From positions 65,520 to 129,519 of the forward strand of contig CAJNDS010002430.1 of assembly GCA_905221605.1 (NCBI GenBank): a stretch of DNA of 64,000 nt. The letters run 5' to 3'. Source of the DNA: Symbiodinium natans. Taxonomy: Eukaryota; Sar; Dinophyceae; Suessiales; Symbiodiniaceae. A program made the position numbers and the translations under genes. Within the stretch, counting starts at the first letter, position 1, and each line of letters begins with the position of its first letter. Under the pieces are notes generated by a model. It had not been told where the DNA came from. It saw nothing but the letters and a program-made list of their open reading frames with translations, and did not search any database. Below are positions 12,647 through 24,699 of the stretch, in pieces.

Positions 12647-13993
12647 CTGCGGCCAGGGGATGGTGCAGGTCCGCAGCTGGCGGCTTTGGGGGAGCACGCG
12701 GGGCCGCCTTTATATCGGCTTGGGGCTGGCCAGGGGCTGTTGTATGGGGCTTCCGGAACCCCCAGCTATTCCGGGGAGCGATCTGCTGCTGCAATCAGAA
12801 TTCCAAATCTACGCCATGCCCTTGCTACATCTGGTCACAAACCTGAAAAGAATTCTACACTCGAAGGCAATACGTCGTCTACGAAGATCAACTACAGTAC
12901 GAAGTAGCAACGTTTCGCAGCACACATGAGAAGAAGGATTACAGCAACATGAAGGAGCAATACACCAACAAAACTGGTAAAGCGCAGCATTCTGGCCTGA
13001 ATTCACTTCAGGCCTCGATGTGGAAGAATGTGCGATCTCAGGCTTATGCATGGGACAAATCGTGACTTCGCGAAGGCGCAACTTGCCAATCAACGGGCTC
13101 AATTTCGCGTAATTCTGTTCTGAAACATGATGGTCTTCAAGGCTGCTCAGCCTTCCTTCACACGCTTTCGGGTGCCACAACTAGCTTTGCACCAGCTTTG
13201 CGCACCAATGGCCTTGGGGCGCGTTCCCTTCCGCTATGTTGACGATGCCTTCTAAGAAGCGTGATTGTCCCTAGAGTTGTACATACGGTTGTCATCGAAG
13301 TCCCTCGACTACACCATCCCGTAATATCCCGTACACCGTACTCTTTCTGCCATATTGCCTGCGAGTGGAGTATGTGGGCGGAGGGGCGAGGTGGTCCCGC
13401 GAAATATGCGGGACTACTTCCATGGACCACAGTGCTTCTGGTCAGAGTCAACGATGATTCCATCGCTAAACAAAATGCGCGAGCCCAGAAAAAGCATCCC
13501 CTCAGGTTGTCAGGGGAGGGGCCTAGGGCGCCCATTTTAGACCCCTAACTGTGTTACTTCCCAGGGACTGGGCATAATCCGGGCAACCCATTTCAGACCT
13601 TTTGTTGGCTATAAAGACTGCATCTGCAACATGGCTAAGACGACAGCCGGGCCCGAAGAGCGCGACACCGACGTTCAAGGCTCTAGGTTAGGTTAGGCGG
13701 GTCTGAAATGGCAAGCCGGGGTCTAAGATACCTCTTTAAGACCCATTTCAGACCCCTGGTTCCCTGAAGGGTCATTTAAGACCCCCCGCAAACTGAGGGG
13801 ATGAAAAAGCCCTGTAACCTGCAAGCTCTCAAGCCTAAACCCGAAGCCCTCCGATGCCGTCTGACATGTCTGAACGGAAGTTGTGGACAAAAACGCTCGG
13901 GGCTTTGGGCTTTTGGGCCCCGGACCAGGCCTTGGGCCTTGTTCGAGTGCTTGGCGGGAATTTAACTTCGGAGCACTCTGTAGCACTCCGGGC

Positions 13994-14077
13994 CTTGGCT
14001 CCCTCATGACCGATCTGGTTGTTCTGAAGGTTGATACGGGTGACGGTGCCGTTCGTCTTGAGGGCCTCGGCTAAGGC
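13994..14077 (-). CDS. LRR exon 8 of array, intact 84 bp
   Basis: One 28-residue LRR with core TRINLQNNQIG followed by HEGAK. Exact offset of 4,350 bp from exon 5, its duplicate. Confidence 0.75.
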
Positions 14078-15439
14078 CTGCGGCGAGGGGATGGTGCAGG
14101 TCCGCAGCTGGCGGCTTTGGGAGCACTCAGGGCCGCCTTTATATCGGCTTGGGGCTGGCCAGGTTGTATGGGGTTTCCGGAACCCCCAGTTATTCCGGGG
14201 AGCTACGCCATGCCCTTGCTACATCTGGTCACAAACCTGAAAAAGAATTCTACACTCGAAGGCAATACGTCGTCTACGAAGGAGCAACTACAGTACGAAG
14301 TTGCAACGTTTAGCAGCACACATGAGAAGAAGGATTACAGCAACATGAAGGAGCAATACACCAACAAAACTGGTAAAGCGCAGCATTCTGGCCTGAATTC
14401 ACTTCAGGCCTCGATGTGGAAGAATGTGCGATCTCAGGTTTATGCATGGGACGAACCGTGACATCGCGAAGGCGCAACTTGCCAATCAACGGGCTCAATT
14501 TCGCGTAATTCTGTTCTGAAACATGATGGTCTTCAAGGCTGCTCAGCCTTCCTTCACACGCTTTCGGGTGCCACAACTAGCTTTGCACCAGCTTTGCGCA
14601 CCAATGGCCTTGGGGCGCGTTCCGGGAGGCTATCGCTTCCGCTATGTCAGTTCCTGACGATGCCTTCTAAGAAGCGTGATTGTCCCTAGAGTTGTACATA
14701 CGGTTGTCATCGAAGTCCCTCGACTACACCTTCCCGTAATATCCCGTACACCGTACTCTTTCTGCCATATTGCCTGCGAGTGGAGTATGTGGGCGGAGGG
14801 GCGAGGTGGTCCCGCGACATATGCGGGACTATTTCCATGGACCACAGTGCTTCTGGTCAGAGTCAACGATGATTCCATCGCTAAACAAAATGTGCGAGCC
14901 CAGAAAAAGCATCCTCTCAGGTTGTCAGGGGAGGGGCCTAGGGCGCCCATTTTAGACCCCTAACTGTGCTACTTCCCAGGGACATGGGCATAATCCGGGC
15001 AACCCATTTCAGACCTTTTGTTGGCTATAAAGACTGCATCTGCAACATGGCTAAGACGACAGCCGGGCCCGAAGAGCGCGACACCGACGTTCGAGGCTCT
15101 AGGTTAGGTTAGGGGGGTCTGAAATGGCAAGCCGGGGTCTAAAATGCCTCTTTAAGACCCATTTCAGACCCCTGGTTCCCTGAAGGGTCACCATTTAAGA
15201 CCCCCCGCAAACTGAGGGGATGAAAAAGCCCTGTAACCTGCAAGCTCTCAACCCTAAACCCTGAGCTTAAACCCTGAAGCCTAAACCCGAAGCCCTCCGA
15301 TGCCGTCTGACATGTCTGAACGGAAGTTGTGGACAAAAACGCTCGGGGCTTTGGGCTTTTGGGCCCCGGACCAGGCCTTGGGCCTTGTTCGAGTGCTTGG
15401 CGGGAATTTAACTTCGGAGCACTCCGTAGCACTCCGGGC

Positions 15440-15511
15440 CTTGGCTCCCTCAGCACCGATCTCGTAGATTGTGGAGACGCTGCCGTTCGTCTTGAGGGCC
15501 TCGGCTAAGGC
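15440..15511 (-). CDS. LRR exon 9 of array, 72 bp, in-frame deletion
   Basis: Encodes a 24-residue LRR in which the four residues L-x-x-N between STIY and EIG are missing. The frame stays open, but the Asn of the LRR loop is lost, so a normal repeat fold is unlikely. Compared with exon 11 this is a clean 12-bp deletion. Confidence 0.65.
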
Positions 15512-16885
15512 CTGCGGCGAGGGGATGGTGCAGGTCCGCAGCTGGCGGCTTTGGGGGAGCACGCGGGGCCGCCTTTATATCGGCTTGGGGCTGGCCAGGG
15601 GCTGTTGTATGGAGCTTCCGGAACCCCCAGCTATTCCGGGGAGCGATCTGCTGCTGCAATCAGAATTCCAAATCTACGCCATGCCCTTGCTACATCTGGT
15701 CACAAACCTGAAAAAGAATTCTACACTCGAAGGCAATACGTCGTCTACGAAGATCAACTACAGTACGAAGTAGCAACGTTTAGCAGCACACATGAGAAGA
15801 AGGATTACAGCAACATGAAGGAGCAATACACCAACAAAACTGGTAAAGCGCAGCATTCTGGCCTGAATTCACTTCAGGCCTCGATGTGGAAGAATGTGCG
15901 ATCTCAGGTTTATGCATGGGACGAACCGTGACATCGCGAAGGCGTAACTTGCCAATCAACGGGCTTAATTTCGCGTAATTCTGTTCTGAAACATGATGGT
16001 CTTCAAGGCTGCTCAGCCTTCCTTCACACGCTTTCGGGTGCCACAACTAGCTTTGCACCAGCTTTGCGCACCAATGGCCTTGGGGCGCGTTCCGGGAGGC
16101 CATCGCTTCCGCTATGTCAGTTCCTGACGATGCCTTCTAAGAAGCGTGATTGTCCCTAGAGTTGTACATACGATTGTCATCGAAGTCCCTCGACTACACC
16201 CTCCCGTAATATCCGGTACACCGTACTCTTTCTGCCATATTGCCTGCGAGTGGAGTATGTGGGCGGAGGGGCGAGGTGGTCCCGCGAAATATGCGGGACT
16301 ATTTCCATGGACCACAGTGCTTCTGGTCAGAGTCAACAGACGATGATTCCATCGCTAAACAAAATGCGCGAGCCCAGAAAAAGCATCCCCTCAGGTTGTC
16401 AGGGGAGGGGCCTAGGGCGCCCATTTTAGACCCCTAACTGTGTTACTTCCCAGGGACTGGGCATAATCCGGGCAACCCATTTCAGACCTTTTGTTGGCTA
16501 TAAAGACTGCATCTGCAACATGGCTAAGACGACAGCCGGGCCCGAAGAGCGCGACACCGACGTTCAAGGCTCTAGGTTAGGTTAGGGGGGTCTGAAATGG
16601 CAAGCCGGGGTCTAAAATGCCTCTTTAAGACCCATTTCAGACCCCTGGTTCCCTGAAGGGTCACCATTTAAGACCCCCCGCAAACTGAGGGGATGAAAAA
16701 GCCCTGTAACCTGCAAGCTCTCAACCCTAAACCCGAAGCCCTCCGATGCCGTCTGACATGTCTGAACGGAAGTTGTGGACAAAAACGCTCGGGGCTTTGG
16801 GCTTTTGGGCCCCGGACCAGGCCTTGGGCCTTGTTCGAGTGCTTGGCGGGAATTTAACTTCGGAGCACTCCGTAGCACTCCGGGC

Positions 16886-16968
16886 CTTGGCTCCCTCAGC
16901 ACCGATCTGGTTGAATTGAGGTAGATTGTGGAGACGCTGCCGTTCGTCTTGAGGGCCTCGGCTAAGGC
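16886..16968 (-). pseudogene. LRR exon 10 of array, 83 bp, frameshifted
   Basis: One base is missing in the variable core, in the codons after STIYLN, so the frame changes before QIGAEGAK. The residues on both sides of the break remain recognisable in two frames. Confidence 0.75.
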
Positions 16969-18338
16969 CTGCGGCGAGGGGATGGTGCAGGTCCGCAGCT
17001 GGCGGCTTTGGGGGAGCACGCGGGGCCGCCTTTATATCGGCTTGGGGCTGGCCAGGGGCTGTTGTATGGGGCTTCCGGAACCCCCAGCTATTCCGGGGAG
17101 CGATCTGCTGCTGCAATCAGAATTCCAAATCTACGCCATGCCCTTGCTACATCTGGTCACAAACCTGAAAAAGAATTCTACACTCGAAGGCAATACGTCG
17201 TCTACGAAGATCAACTACAGTACGAAGTAGCAACGTTTAGCAGCACACATGAGAAGAAGGATTACAGCAACATGAAGGAGCAATACACCAACAAAACTGG
17301 TAAAGCGCAGCATTCTGGCCTGAATTCACTTCAGGCCTCGATGTGGAAGAATGTGCGATCTCAGGTTTATGCATGGGACGAACCGTGACTTCGCGAAGGC
17401 GCAACTTGCCAATCAACGGGCTCAATTTCGCGTAATTCTGTTCTGAAACATGATGGTCTTCAAGGCTGCTCAGCCTTCCTTCACACGCTTTCGGGTGCCA
17501 CAACTAGCTTTGCACCAGCTTTGCGCACCAATGGCCTTGGGGCGCGTTCCGGGAGGCCATCGCTTCCGCTATGTCAGTTCCTGACGATGCCTTCTAAGAA
17601 GCGTGATTGTCCCTAGAGTTGTACATACGGTTGTCATCGAAGTCCCTCGACTACACCTTCCCGTAATATCCCGTACACCGTACTCTTTCTGCCATATTGC
17701 CTGCGAGTGGAGTATGTGGGCGGAGGGGCGAGGTGGTCCCGCGAAATATGCGGGACTATTTCCATGGACCACAGTGCTTCTGGTCAGAGTCAACAGACGA
17801 TGATTCCATCGCTAAACAAAATGCGCGAGCCCAGAAAAAGCATCCCCTCAGGTTGTCAGGGGAGGGGCCTAGGGCGCCCATTTTAGACCCCTAACTGACT
17901 TCCCAGGGACTGGGCATAATCCGGGCAACCCATTTCAGACCTTTTGTTGGCTATAAAGACTGCATCTGCAACATGGCTAAGACGACAGCCGGGCCCGAAG
18001 AGCGCGACACCGACGTTCAAGGCTCTAGGTTAGGTTAGGGGGGTCTGAAATGGCAAGCCGGGGTCTAAAATGCCTCTTTAAGACCCATTTCAGACCCCTG
18101 GTTCCCTGAAGGGTCACCATTTAAGACCCCCCGCAAACTGAGGGGATGAAAAAGCCCTGTAACCTGCAAGCTCTCAACCCTAAACCCGAAGCCCTCCGAT
18201 GCCGTCTGACATGTCTGAACGGAAGATGTGGAAAAAAACGCTCGGGGCTTTGGGCTTTTGGGCCCCGGACCAGGCCTTGGGCCTTGTTCGAGTGCTTGGC
18301 GGGAATTTAACTTCGGAGCACTCCGTAGCGCTCCGGGC

Positions 18339-18422
18339 CTTGGCTCCCTCAGCACCGATCTCGTTGCCAGCGAGGTAGATTGTGGAGACGCTGCCGTTCG
18401 TCTTGAGGGCCTCGGCTAAGGC
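18339..18422 (-). CDS. LRR exon 11 of array, intact 84 bp
   Basis: One 28-residue LRR with core STIYLAGNEIG. Flanked by the usual CGCCGCAG acceptor and GCCCGG donor-like sequence. Confidence 0.75.
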
Positions 18423-19768
18423 CTGCGGCGAGGGGATGGCGCAGGTCCGCAGCTGGCGGCTTTGGGGGAGCACGCGGGGCCGCCTTTATATCGGCTTGGG
18501 GCTGGCCAGGGGCTGTTGTATGGGGTTTCCGGGTTATTCCGGGGAGCGATCTGCTGCTGCAATCAGAATTCCAAATCTACGCCATGCCCTTGCTACATCT
18601 GGTCACAAACCTGAAAAAGAATTCTACACTCGAAGGCAATACGTCGTCTACGAAGATCAACTACAGTACGAAGTAGCAACGTTTCGCAGCACACATGAGA
18701 AGAAGGATTACAGCAACATGAAGGAGCAATACACCAACAAAACTGGTAAAGCGCAGCATTCTGGCCTGAATTCACTTCAGGCCTCGATGTGGAAGAATGT
18801 GCGATCTCAGGTTTATGCATGGGACGAACCGTGACTTCGCGAAGGCGCAACTTGCCAATCAACGGGCTTAATTTCGCGTAATTCTGTTCTGAAACATGAT
18901 GGTCTTCAAGGCTGCTCAGCCTTCCTTCACACGCTTTCGGGTGCCACAACTAGCTTTGCACCAGCTTTGCGCACCAATGGCCTTGGGGCGCGTTCCGGGA
19001 GGCCATCGCTTCCGCTATGTCAGTTCCTGAGGATGCCTTCTAAGAAGCGTGATTGTCCCTAGAGTTGTACATACGGCTGTCATCGAAGTCCCGCGACTAC
19101 ACCCTCCCGTAATATCCCGTACACCGTACTCTTTCTGCCATATTGCCTGCGAGTGGAGTATGTGGGCGGAGGGGCGAGGTGGTCCCGCGAAATATGCGGG
19201 ACTACTTCCATGGACCACAGTGCTTCTGGTCAGAGTCAACGATGACTCCATCGCTAAACAAAATGCGCGAGCCCAGAAAAAGCATCCCCTCAGGTTGTCA
19301 GGGGGCCTAGGGCGCCCATTTTAGACCCCTAACTGACTTCCCAGGGACTGGGCATAATCCGGGCCCATTTCAGACCTTTTCTTGGCTATAAAGACTCTGC
19401 AACATGGCTAAGACGACAGCCGGGCCCGAAGAGCGCGACACCGACGTTCAAGGCTCTAGGTTAGGGGGGTCTGAAATGGCAAGCCGGGGTCTAAAATGCC
19501 TCTTTAAGACCCATTTCAGACCCCTGGTTCCCTGGTTCCCTGAAGGGTCACCATTTAAGACCCCCCGCAAACTGAGGGGATCAAAAAGCCCTGTAACCTG
19601 CAAGCTCTCAACCCTAAACCCGAAGCCCTCCGATGCCGTCTGACATGTCCGGAAGTTGTGGACAAAAACGCTCGGGGCTTTGGGCTTTTGGGCCCCGGAC
19701 CAGGCCTTGGGCCTTGTTCGAGTGCTTGGCGGGAATTTAACTTCGGAGCACTCCGTAGCACTCCGGGC

Positions 19769-19852
19769 CTTGGCTCCCTCAGCACCGATCTGGTTGCCAT
19801 GGAGGTAGATTGTGGAGACGCTGCCGTTCGTCTTGAGGGCCTCGGCTAAGGC
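19769..19852 (-). CDS. LRR exon 12 of array, intact 84 bp
   Basis: One 28-residue LRR with core STIYLHGNQIG. On the low-coordinate side the intron has a short duplication (GGTTCCCTGGTTCCCTG near 19,517) that also occurs in the unit near 7,929. Confidence 0.75.
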
Positions 19853-20910
19853 CTGCGGCGAGGGGATGGTGCAGGTCCGCAGCTGGCGGCTTTGGGGGAG
19901 CACGCGGGGCCGCCTTTATATCGGCTTGGGGCTGGCCAGGGGCTGTTGTATGGGGCTTCCGGAACCCCCAGCTATTCCGGGGAGCGATCTGCTGCTGCAA
20001 TCAGAATTCCAAATCTACGCCATGCCCTTGCTACATCTGGTCACAAACCTGAAAAAGAATTCTACACTCGAAGGCAATACGTCGTCTACGAAGATCAACT
20101 ACAGTACGAAGTGCAACGTTTAGCAGCACACATGAGAAGAAGGATTACAGCAACATGAAGGAGCAATACACCAACAAAACTGGTAAAGCGCAGCATTCTG
20201 GCCTGAATTCACTTCAGGCCTCGATGTGGAAGAATGTGCGATCTCAGGCTTATGCATGGGACAAATCGTGACTTCGCGAAGGCGCAACTTGCCAATCAAC
20301 GGGCTCAATTTCGCGTAATTCTGTTCTGAAACATGATGGTCTTCAAGGCTGCTCAGCCTTCCTTCACACGCTTTCGGGTGCCACAACTAGCTTTGCACCA
20401 GCTTTGCGCACCAATGGCCTTGGGGCGCGTTCCCTTCCGCTATGTTGACGATGCCTTCTAAGAAGCGTGATTGTCCCTAGAGTTGTACATACGGTTGTCA
20501 TCGAAGTCCCTCGACTACACCATCCCGTAATATCCCGTACACCGTACTCTTTCTGCCATATTGCCTGCGAGTGGAGTATGTGGGCGGAGGGGCGAGGTGG
20601 TCCCGCGAAATATGCGGGACTATTTCCATGGACCACAGTGCTTCTGGTCAGAGCCCACAGACAATGATTCCATCGCTAAGCAAAATTTGCGAGCCCAGAA
20701 AAGCCCTGTAAACCTGCAAACTCTCAACCCTAAACCCTGAGCCTAAACCCTGAAGCCTAAACCCGAAGCCCACCGACGCCGTCTGACATGTCTGAACGGA
20801 AGATGTGGAAAAAACGCTCGGGGCTGGGGCTTTTGGGCCCCGGACCAGGCCTTAGGCTTTGCGAGTGCTTGGAGGGACTTAGCTTCGGAGCACTCCGCAG
20901 CACTCCGGGC

Positions 20911-20994
20911 CTTGGCTCCCTCAGCACCGATCTGGTTGTAACTGAGGCCGATAAGGGTGACGCTGCCGTTCGTCTTGAGGGTCTCGGCTAAGGC
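20911..20994 (-). CDS. LRR exon 13 of array, intact 84 bp
   Basis: One 28-residue LRR with core TLIGLSYNQIG, and Thr in AETLK. It belongs to the more diverged end of the array, where introns are shorter (about 1.0-1.1 kb). Confidence 0.72.
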
Positions 20995-21895
20995 CTGCGG
21001 CGAGGGGATGGTGCAGGCGCAGCTGGCGGCTTTTGGGGGAGCACGCAGGGCCGCCTTTATATCGGCTTGGGCTGGCCAGGGGCTGTTGTATGGGGCTTCC
21101 GGAACCAGAATTCCAAATCTCCACCATGCCCTTGCTACATCTGCTCACAAACCTGAAAAAGAATTCTACACTCGTCGGGTACACGCCTCGATGTGGAAGA
21201 ATGTGCGATCTCAGGCTTATGCATAGGACAAACGATGTCTTCGCGAAGGCGCAATTTGCCAATCAACGGGCGCAATTTCGGCCTGATGCCCATCTGAGAT
21301 GGGTTATGAAACATGATGGTCTTCAAGGCTGCTCAGCCTTCCTTCACACGCTTTCGGGTGCTACAAGTAGCTTTGCGCCAGCTTTGCGCACCATGGGCCT
21401 TGGGGCGTATTCCGGGAGGCCATCGCTTCCGCTACGTCAGTTCCTGACGATGCCTTCTAAGAAGCGTGATTGTCCCTAGAGTTGTACATACGATTTCATC
21501 GAAGTCCCTCGACTACACCATCCCGTACAGCACCGTACTCTTTCTGCCATATTGCCTGCGAGTGGAGTATGTGGGCGGAGGGGCGAGGTGGTCCCGCGAA
21601 ATATGCGGGACTATTTCCATGGACCACAGTGCTTCTGGTCAGAGCCCACAGACGATGATTCCATCGCTAAACAAGATGTGCGAGCCCAGAAAAGCACTGT
21701 AAACCTGCAAACTCTCAACCTTAAACCCTGAGCCTAAACCCTGAAGCCTAAACCCGAAGCCCACCGACGCCGTCTGACATGTCTGAAAGGAGGAAAAAAC
21801 GCTCGGGGCTGGGGCTTTTGGGCCCCGGACCAGGCCTTGGGCTTTGCGAGTGCTTGGAGGGACTTAGCTTCGGAGCACTCCGCAGCACTCCGGGC

Positions 21896-21962
21896 CTTGG
21901 CTCCCTCAACTGAGGCCGATAAGGGTGACGCTGCCGTTCGTCTTGAGGGCCTCGGCTAAGGC
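21896..21962 (-). pseudogene. LRR exon 14 of array, 67 bp, frameshifted
   Basis: Shares TLIGLS with exon 13, then 17 bp covering the rest of the core and the IG motif are missing, so the frame is lost. This is the first exon of the array in the minus-strand direction; the similarity to array units ends about 30 bp beyond it. Confidence 0.72.
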
Positions 21963-21989
21963 CTGCGGCGAGGGGATGGTGCAGGTCTT

Positions 21990-22570
21990 GCCCCGAACCG
22001 ACCGCGGAGAAAAACAAGCTTCTTTCCGCGAGCAAAATGACATGGAGAGTTTGCTTGCGGGACAAACATGCAACGCACACATGCTGAGATCTGTGCGCTG
22101 GAAGCACACACACACAAGCTTGATGAGACACAAGATACCCCTGTGGCGAGACTTGTGCGCTAGCACGTAGAAGCTTGAGATACAAGAGACATGTTGATGG
22201 CCGCACGGGCAAAAATGGGGAAGCAGCGAGATGACATTAAGAATTTGCTCGCGAGACAAGATACCCACGTGCCGAGATTGTTTCGCCAGAAGCCATACAA
22301 GCTTGGGATACAAGAGACATCTTGGCTGTTGCACGGTAAGTTTACGTGCTGCGCCCCGAAACCAGCACGGAGAAAAACAAGTTTTTTTCTGCAAATGTTT
22401 GACATACAAAATCTCCAGGTGCCCAGATTTGTGTGCCAGACGCTTGCACAAGCTTGAGACACAAAATTTACCGCACTTGCGCCGAACCTAGCATGGAAAG
22501 ATAGTCTTTTCTCTGCACATGAGGTGACGCTGAGACTTTTGTTGGCAAGACAAGACACCCACGATCACCC
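21990..22570. repeat. Diverged ~150-bp tandem repeats next to the array
   Basis: At least four degenerate copies share the motifs GCRCCGAAMC, GGAGAAAAACAAG, TGCTCGCGAGACAAGA, CCCACGTGCCGAGA and AAGCTTGRGATACAAGAGACA. Copies start near 21,995, 22,195, 22,340 and 22,475. Short open frames across this region come from the repeats. Confidence 0.6.
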
Positions 22571-22730
22571 ACGTGCCGAGAGCTGTGTGCCAGAAGCAAA
22601 CCTGCGGCTGTTGCAGGCTGGAAGCAGGAGGTTGGAGGCCCTGCGTGAAAGCAGCAGCTGATGCGATTTTGAACAGACCAATACCCTGCGGTTCTTTTTG
22701 GACGATACCGTGCCGCGGCAGGAATGATGA

Positions 22731-22806
22731 TTTTTGCCACTGCCGCAAGAATGATTCTTGCCGTGGCTCGGCAAAAATCGTGAGTTTTGCCGCCGCGTGG
22801 CAAAAC
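22731..22806. repeat. Pair of short hairpins
   Basis: TTTTTGCC and GCAAGAAT on the left pair with ATTCTTGC and GGCAAAAA on the right around 22,731-22,777. This is followed by a perfect 8-bp hairpin, GTTTTGCC...GGCAAAAC, at 22,784-22,806. The function is unknown; foldback debris of a mobile element is one possibility. Confidence 0.55.
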
Positions 22807-22809
22807 AGT

Positions 22810-24690
22810 TTCAGGCCACACGGTTGGATTCAGGCAAAGAATCTGATGAACGTAAGCTTGCTGCACGCCAGGGTACTTTCAAAGGTATACTTGCTCGCTG
22901 GTTGTTGTGCTTGACCATCGTTATTGAGTCTGTCAGGGAGGCGTGCTCTGGGCTTGTTTTGCCGTCAGCTATACCTTAAACTGAACCTCCTGGCAATCAA
23001 TGCAGCAACAATGCATAACAGAGTAAAGCAGAGCTGTTTCAGGTTAGGTCTCAGGAGGTCTCAGCGTGACCGACGCAGCGTGGTCTGGTTCGTGCCCTTG
23101 CTCAGTGCGGGCAGTGCGGGTGGGTGAATCCACGACTGCACACGGGTGCGTTGACAATGGCGGGGTCTGAAACTACAGGGTGGATTTTGTGGAGGATTGA
23201 TGCCGCCGGAAGTATGAAAGAAGGCTTGTCTGTAGGACCCGGTGTGTCATGGGCCGAAACACGCGGGCGTGATCACGTGAACCCTAATAATTCCCATTGT
23301 CACTGGCACCGCTTCGCTAATCTGTTCCCAACCTGATGCCCTAACAGATTTCGGCTCAGTCTGTTCTTTCGGTCTCAGCGATCGAAAAAGCATGAGCAGC
23401 TTTTGTTCAGGACAGACGACATGCCACCTCCGCCCTCCTTCCCGGAATTCGTTCACGCCGTTTGCCCTTTGGCTTCGCATTCACATTTTGTGAGGAGATG
23501 ATGTTCAAAGTTTTCAGAATCAAGGGTCGCTATATTTGAGTCACGCGTGTTGTGTTCGGGCATGTGCACAAGCATCCCGACTTGCTGGAAAGAAAAGTTG
23601 TTGAACCACCCTCCCAGTCGAGGAGCCGGGATGCGCCGGGCGCCGGTAAGTGCGAGCGTCAAGGCTACAGCACACGCAAGGTGGGAGTGTGAAGCATCTA
23701 ATTCAACGCGAGATTCCCCATGCATCCCTTCGGAAAAGAAAGCAGGACTGAGCTCTCAGTAAACATGTCAACCTGCTTATGACTTTTGGTTGAATTTTGA
23801 TATTCAATGCTTCGGATGCTATATCACACAGAATGTGATGTACATTTGCGACTCCGCTTTATTTATCTCTCGTCAACAATTAAAGGCAGACCTGAAGGGA
23901 GCACACCGGCGTGGCCCGCCCACCCGACCATGCAGGAAGACACCAGCCCCCGAAGGGAGCCCAATGGGAGCCCAGCCAGGAGCCTGAAAGTGAGCCATGA
24001 AGGTGCCAAAGTTCCCTTGCCGCGACCCACCCGGTATGAAGGGAGCCAATGTTCCGTCGCCGTGGCCCGCAAAAAGGACGCACCCCGCGGCCACCGCGGC
24101 CACCGCGGCCCACCCGTGTTCTGAGGAGAAAACCCCAAATCGCACCTGTTTGGGGAGTTAATAACATTCGCAACGAAATGGCCTGCGGACGCCTGCGTGA
24201 TGTGCTTGCTACCTTCGAAATTACCCAAACCCGAGGACCGGCGTCCTGGCAAAGAGAGCTGCCATCCTGACCCCTATAAGGAAATCAAGAAAGAAAGACT
24301 AAGCATGATTCCCTTCTCAGGTTTTACGTTTAGAGTAATCCCCTGAACGTCATGCTAGAGCGCGCAAACAAAAATCTAACTCTCGAATTCTTCTTCCCTT
24401 CGAACCATGGAATCGCTAGATCCTCAGTAGCTCGTGCGACTTGGAAAGATCCTGGGCTAACTTTTGAGCTTTTTCGGGGCCTTGCGAATAGACAGTAGAA
24501 GCACAGGACTTTCTTCAATTTCTTATACTTTTCTGGAGGGTGTCAATTGACTTGGGCGATGTCTCAAAGTGCATTTTTCTGCTCAGAGCGAAGACGTCTC
24601 GTAGATTACTTATTTTATTCAGCTCTGGTTGCTTTTGTCCCGTCCATTTTGCCGAAAGGTGGAGAATGTTGCGAGGACCTGTTGCTATTT
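22810..24690. other. Unassigned sequence
   Basis: No recognisable gene. The only structure seen is a small run of CCACCGCGG repeats near 24,085-24,115. Short reading frames on both strands lack family motifs. Confidence 0.5.
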
Positions 24691-24699
24691 TGCCTTTGT

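Larger units (their letters stand above)
13560..16438. repeat. Higher-order duplicate block B (two units)
   Basis: Partner of block A, covering exons 8 and 9. The differences seen are 10,281 C versus 14,631 T, one G/A near 11,264 versus 15,613, a T insertion near 16,443, and a cluster in the exon 6/9 core. Confidence 0.85.
3250..21985 (-). repeat. Tandem array of ~1.45-kb units, each with one LRR exon
   Basis: The landmark AAGAATTCTACACTCG recurs near 3,260, 4,722, 7,028, 8,470, 9,895, 11,366, 12,848, 14,245, 15,715, 17,172, 18,617, 20,057 and 21,158, so the usual period is 1.40-1.48 kb. The unit whose exon is at 5,895 lacks this landmark because of an internal deletion joined near 6,063, giving an 849-bp spacing. 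The two units at the high-coordinate end share another deletion and are more diverged (spacings 1,142 and 985 bp). Each unit holds one LRR exon on the minus strand, a short CCCTAAA-like tract, and short direct motifs such as TTTCAGACC and GGTTAGG. The rest of the unit shows no coding signature. Neighbouring units differ by only a few substitutions per kilobase outside the exon. Confidence 0.93.

Noticed and set aside
4483-18834. Recurrent plus-strand frames of about 100-126 residues in each array unit (with EFYTRRQYVVYEDQLQYEV and NMKEQYTNKTGKAQ)
   Set aside because: They recur because the units are near-identical. Many are shortened or broken by small changes, the opposite strand is open too, and no family motif is seen. 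They lie in what the LRR model makes intron.
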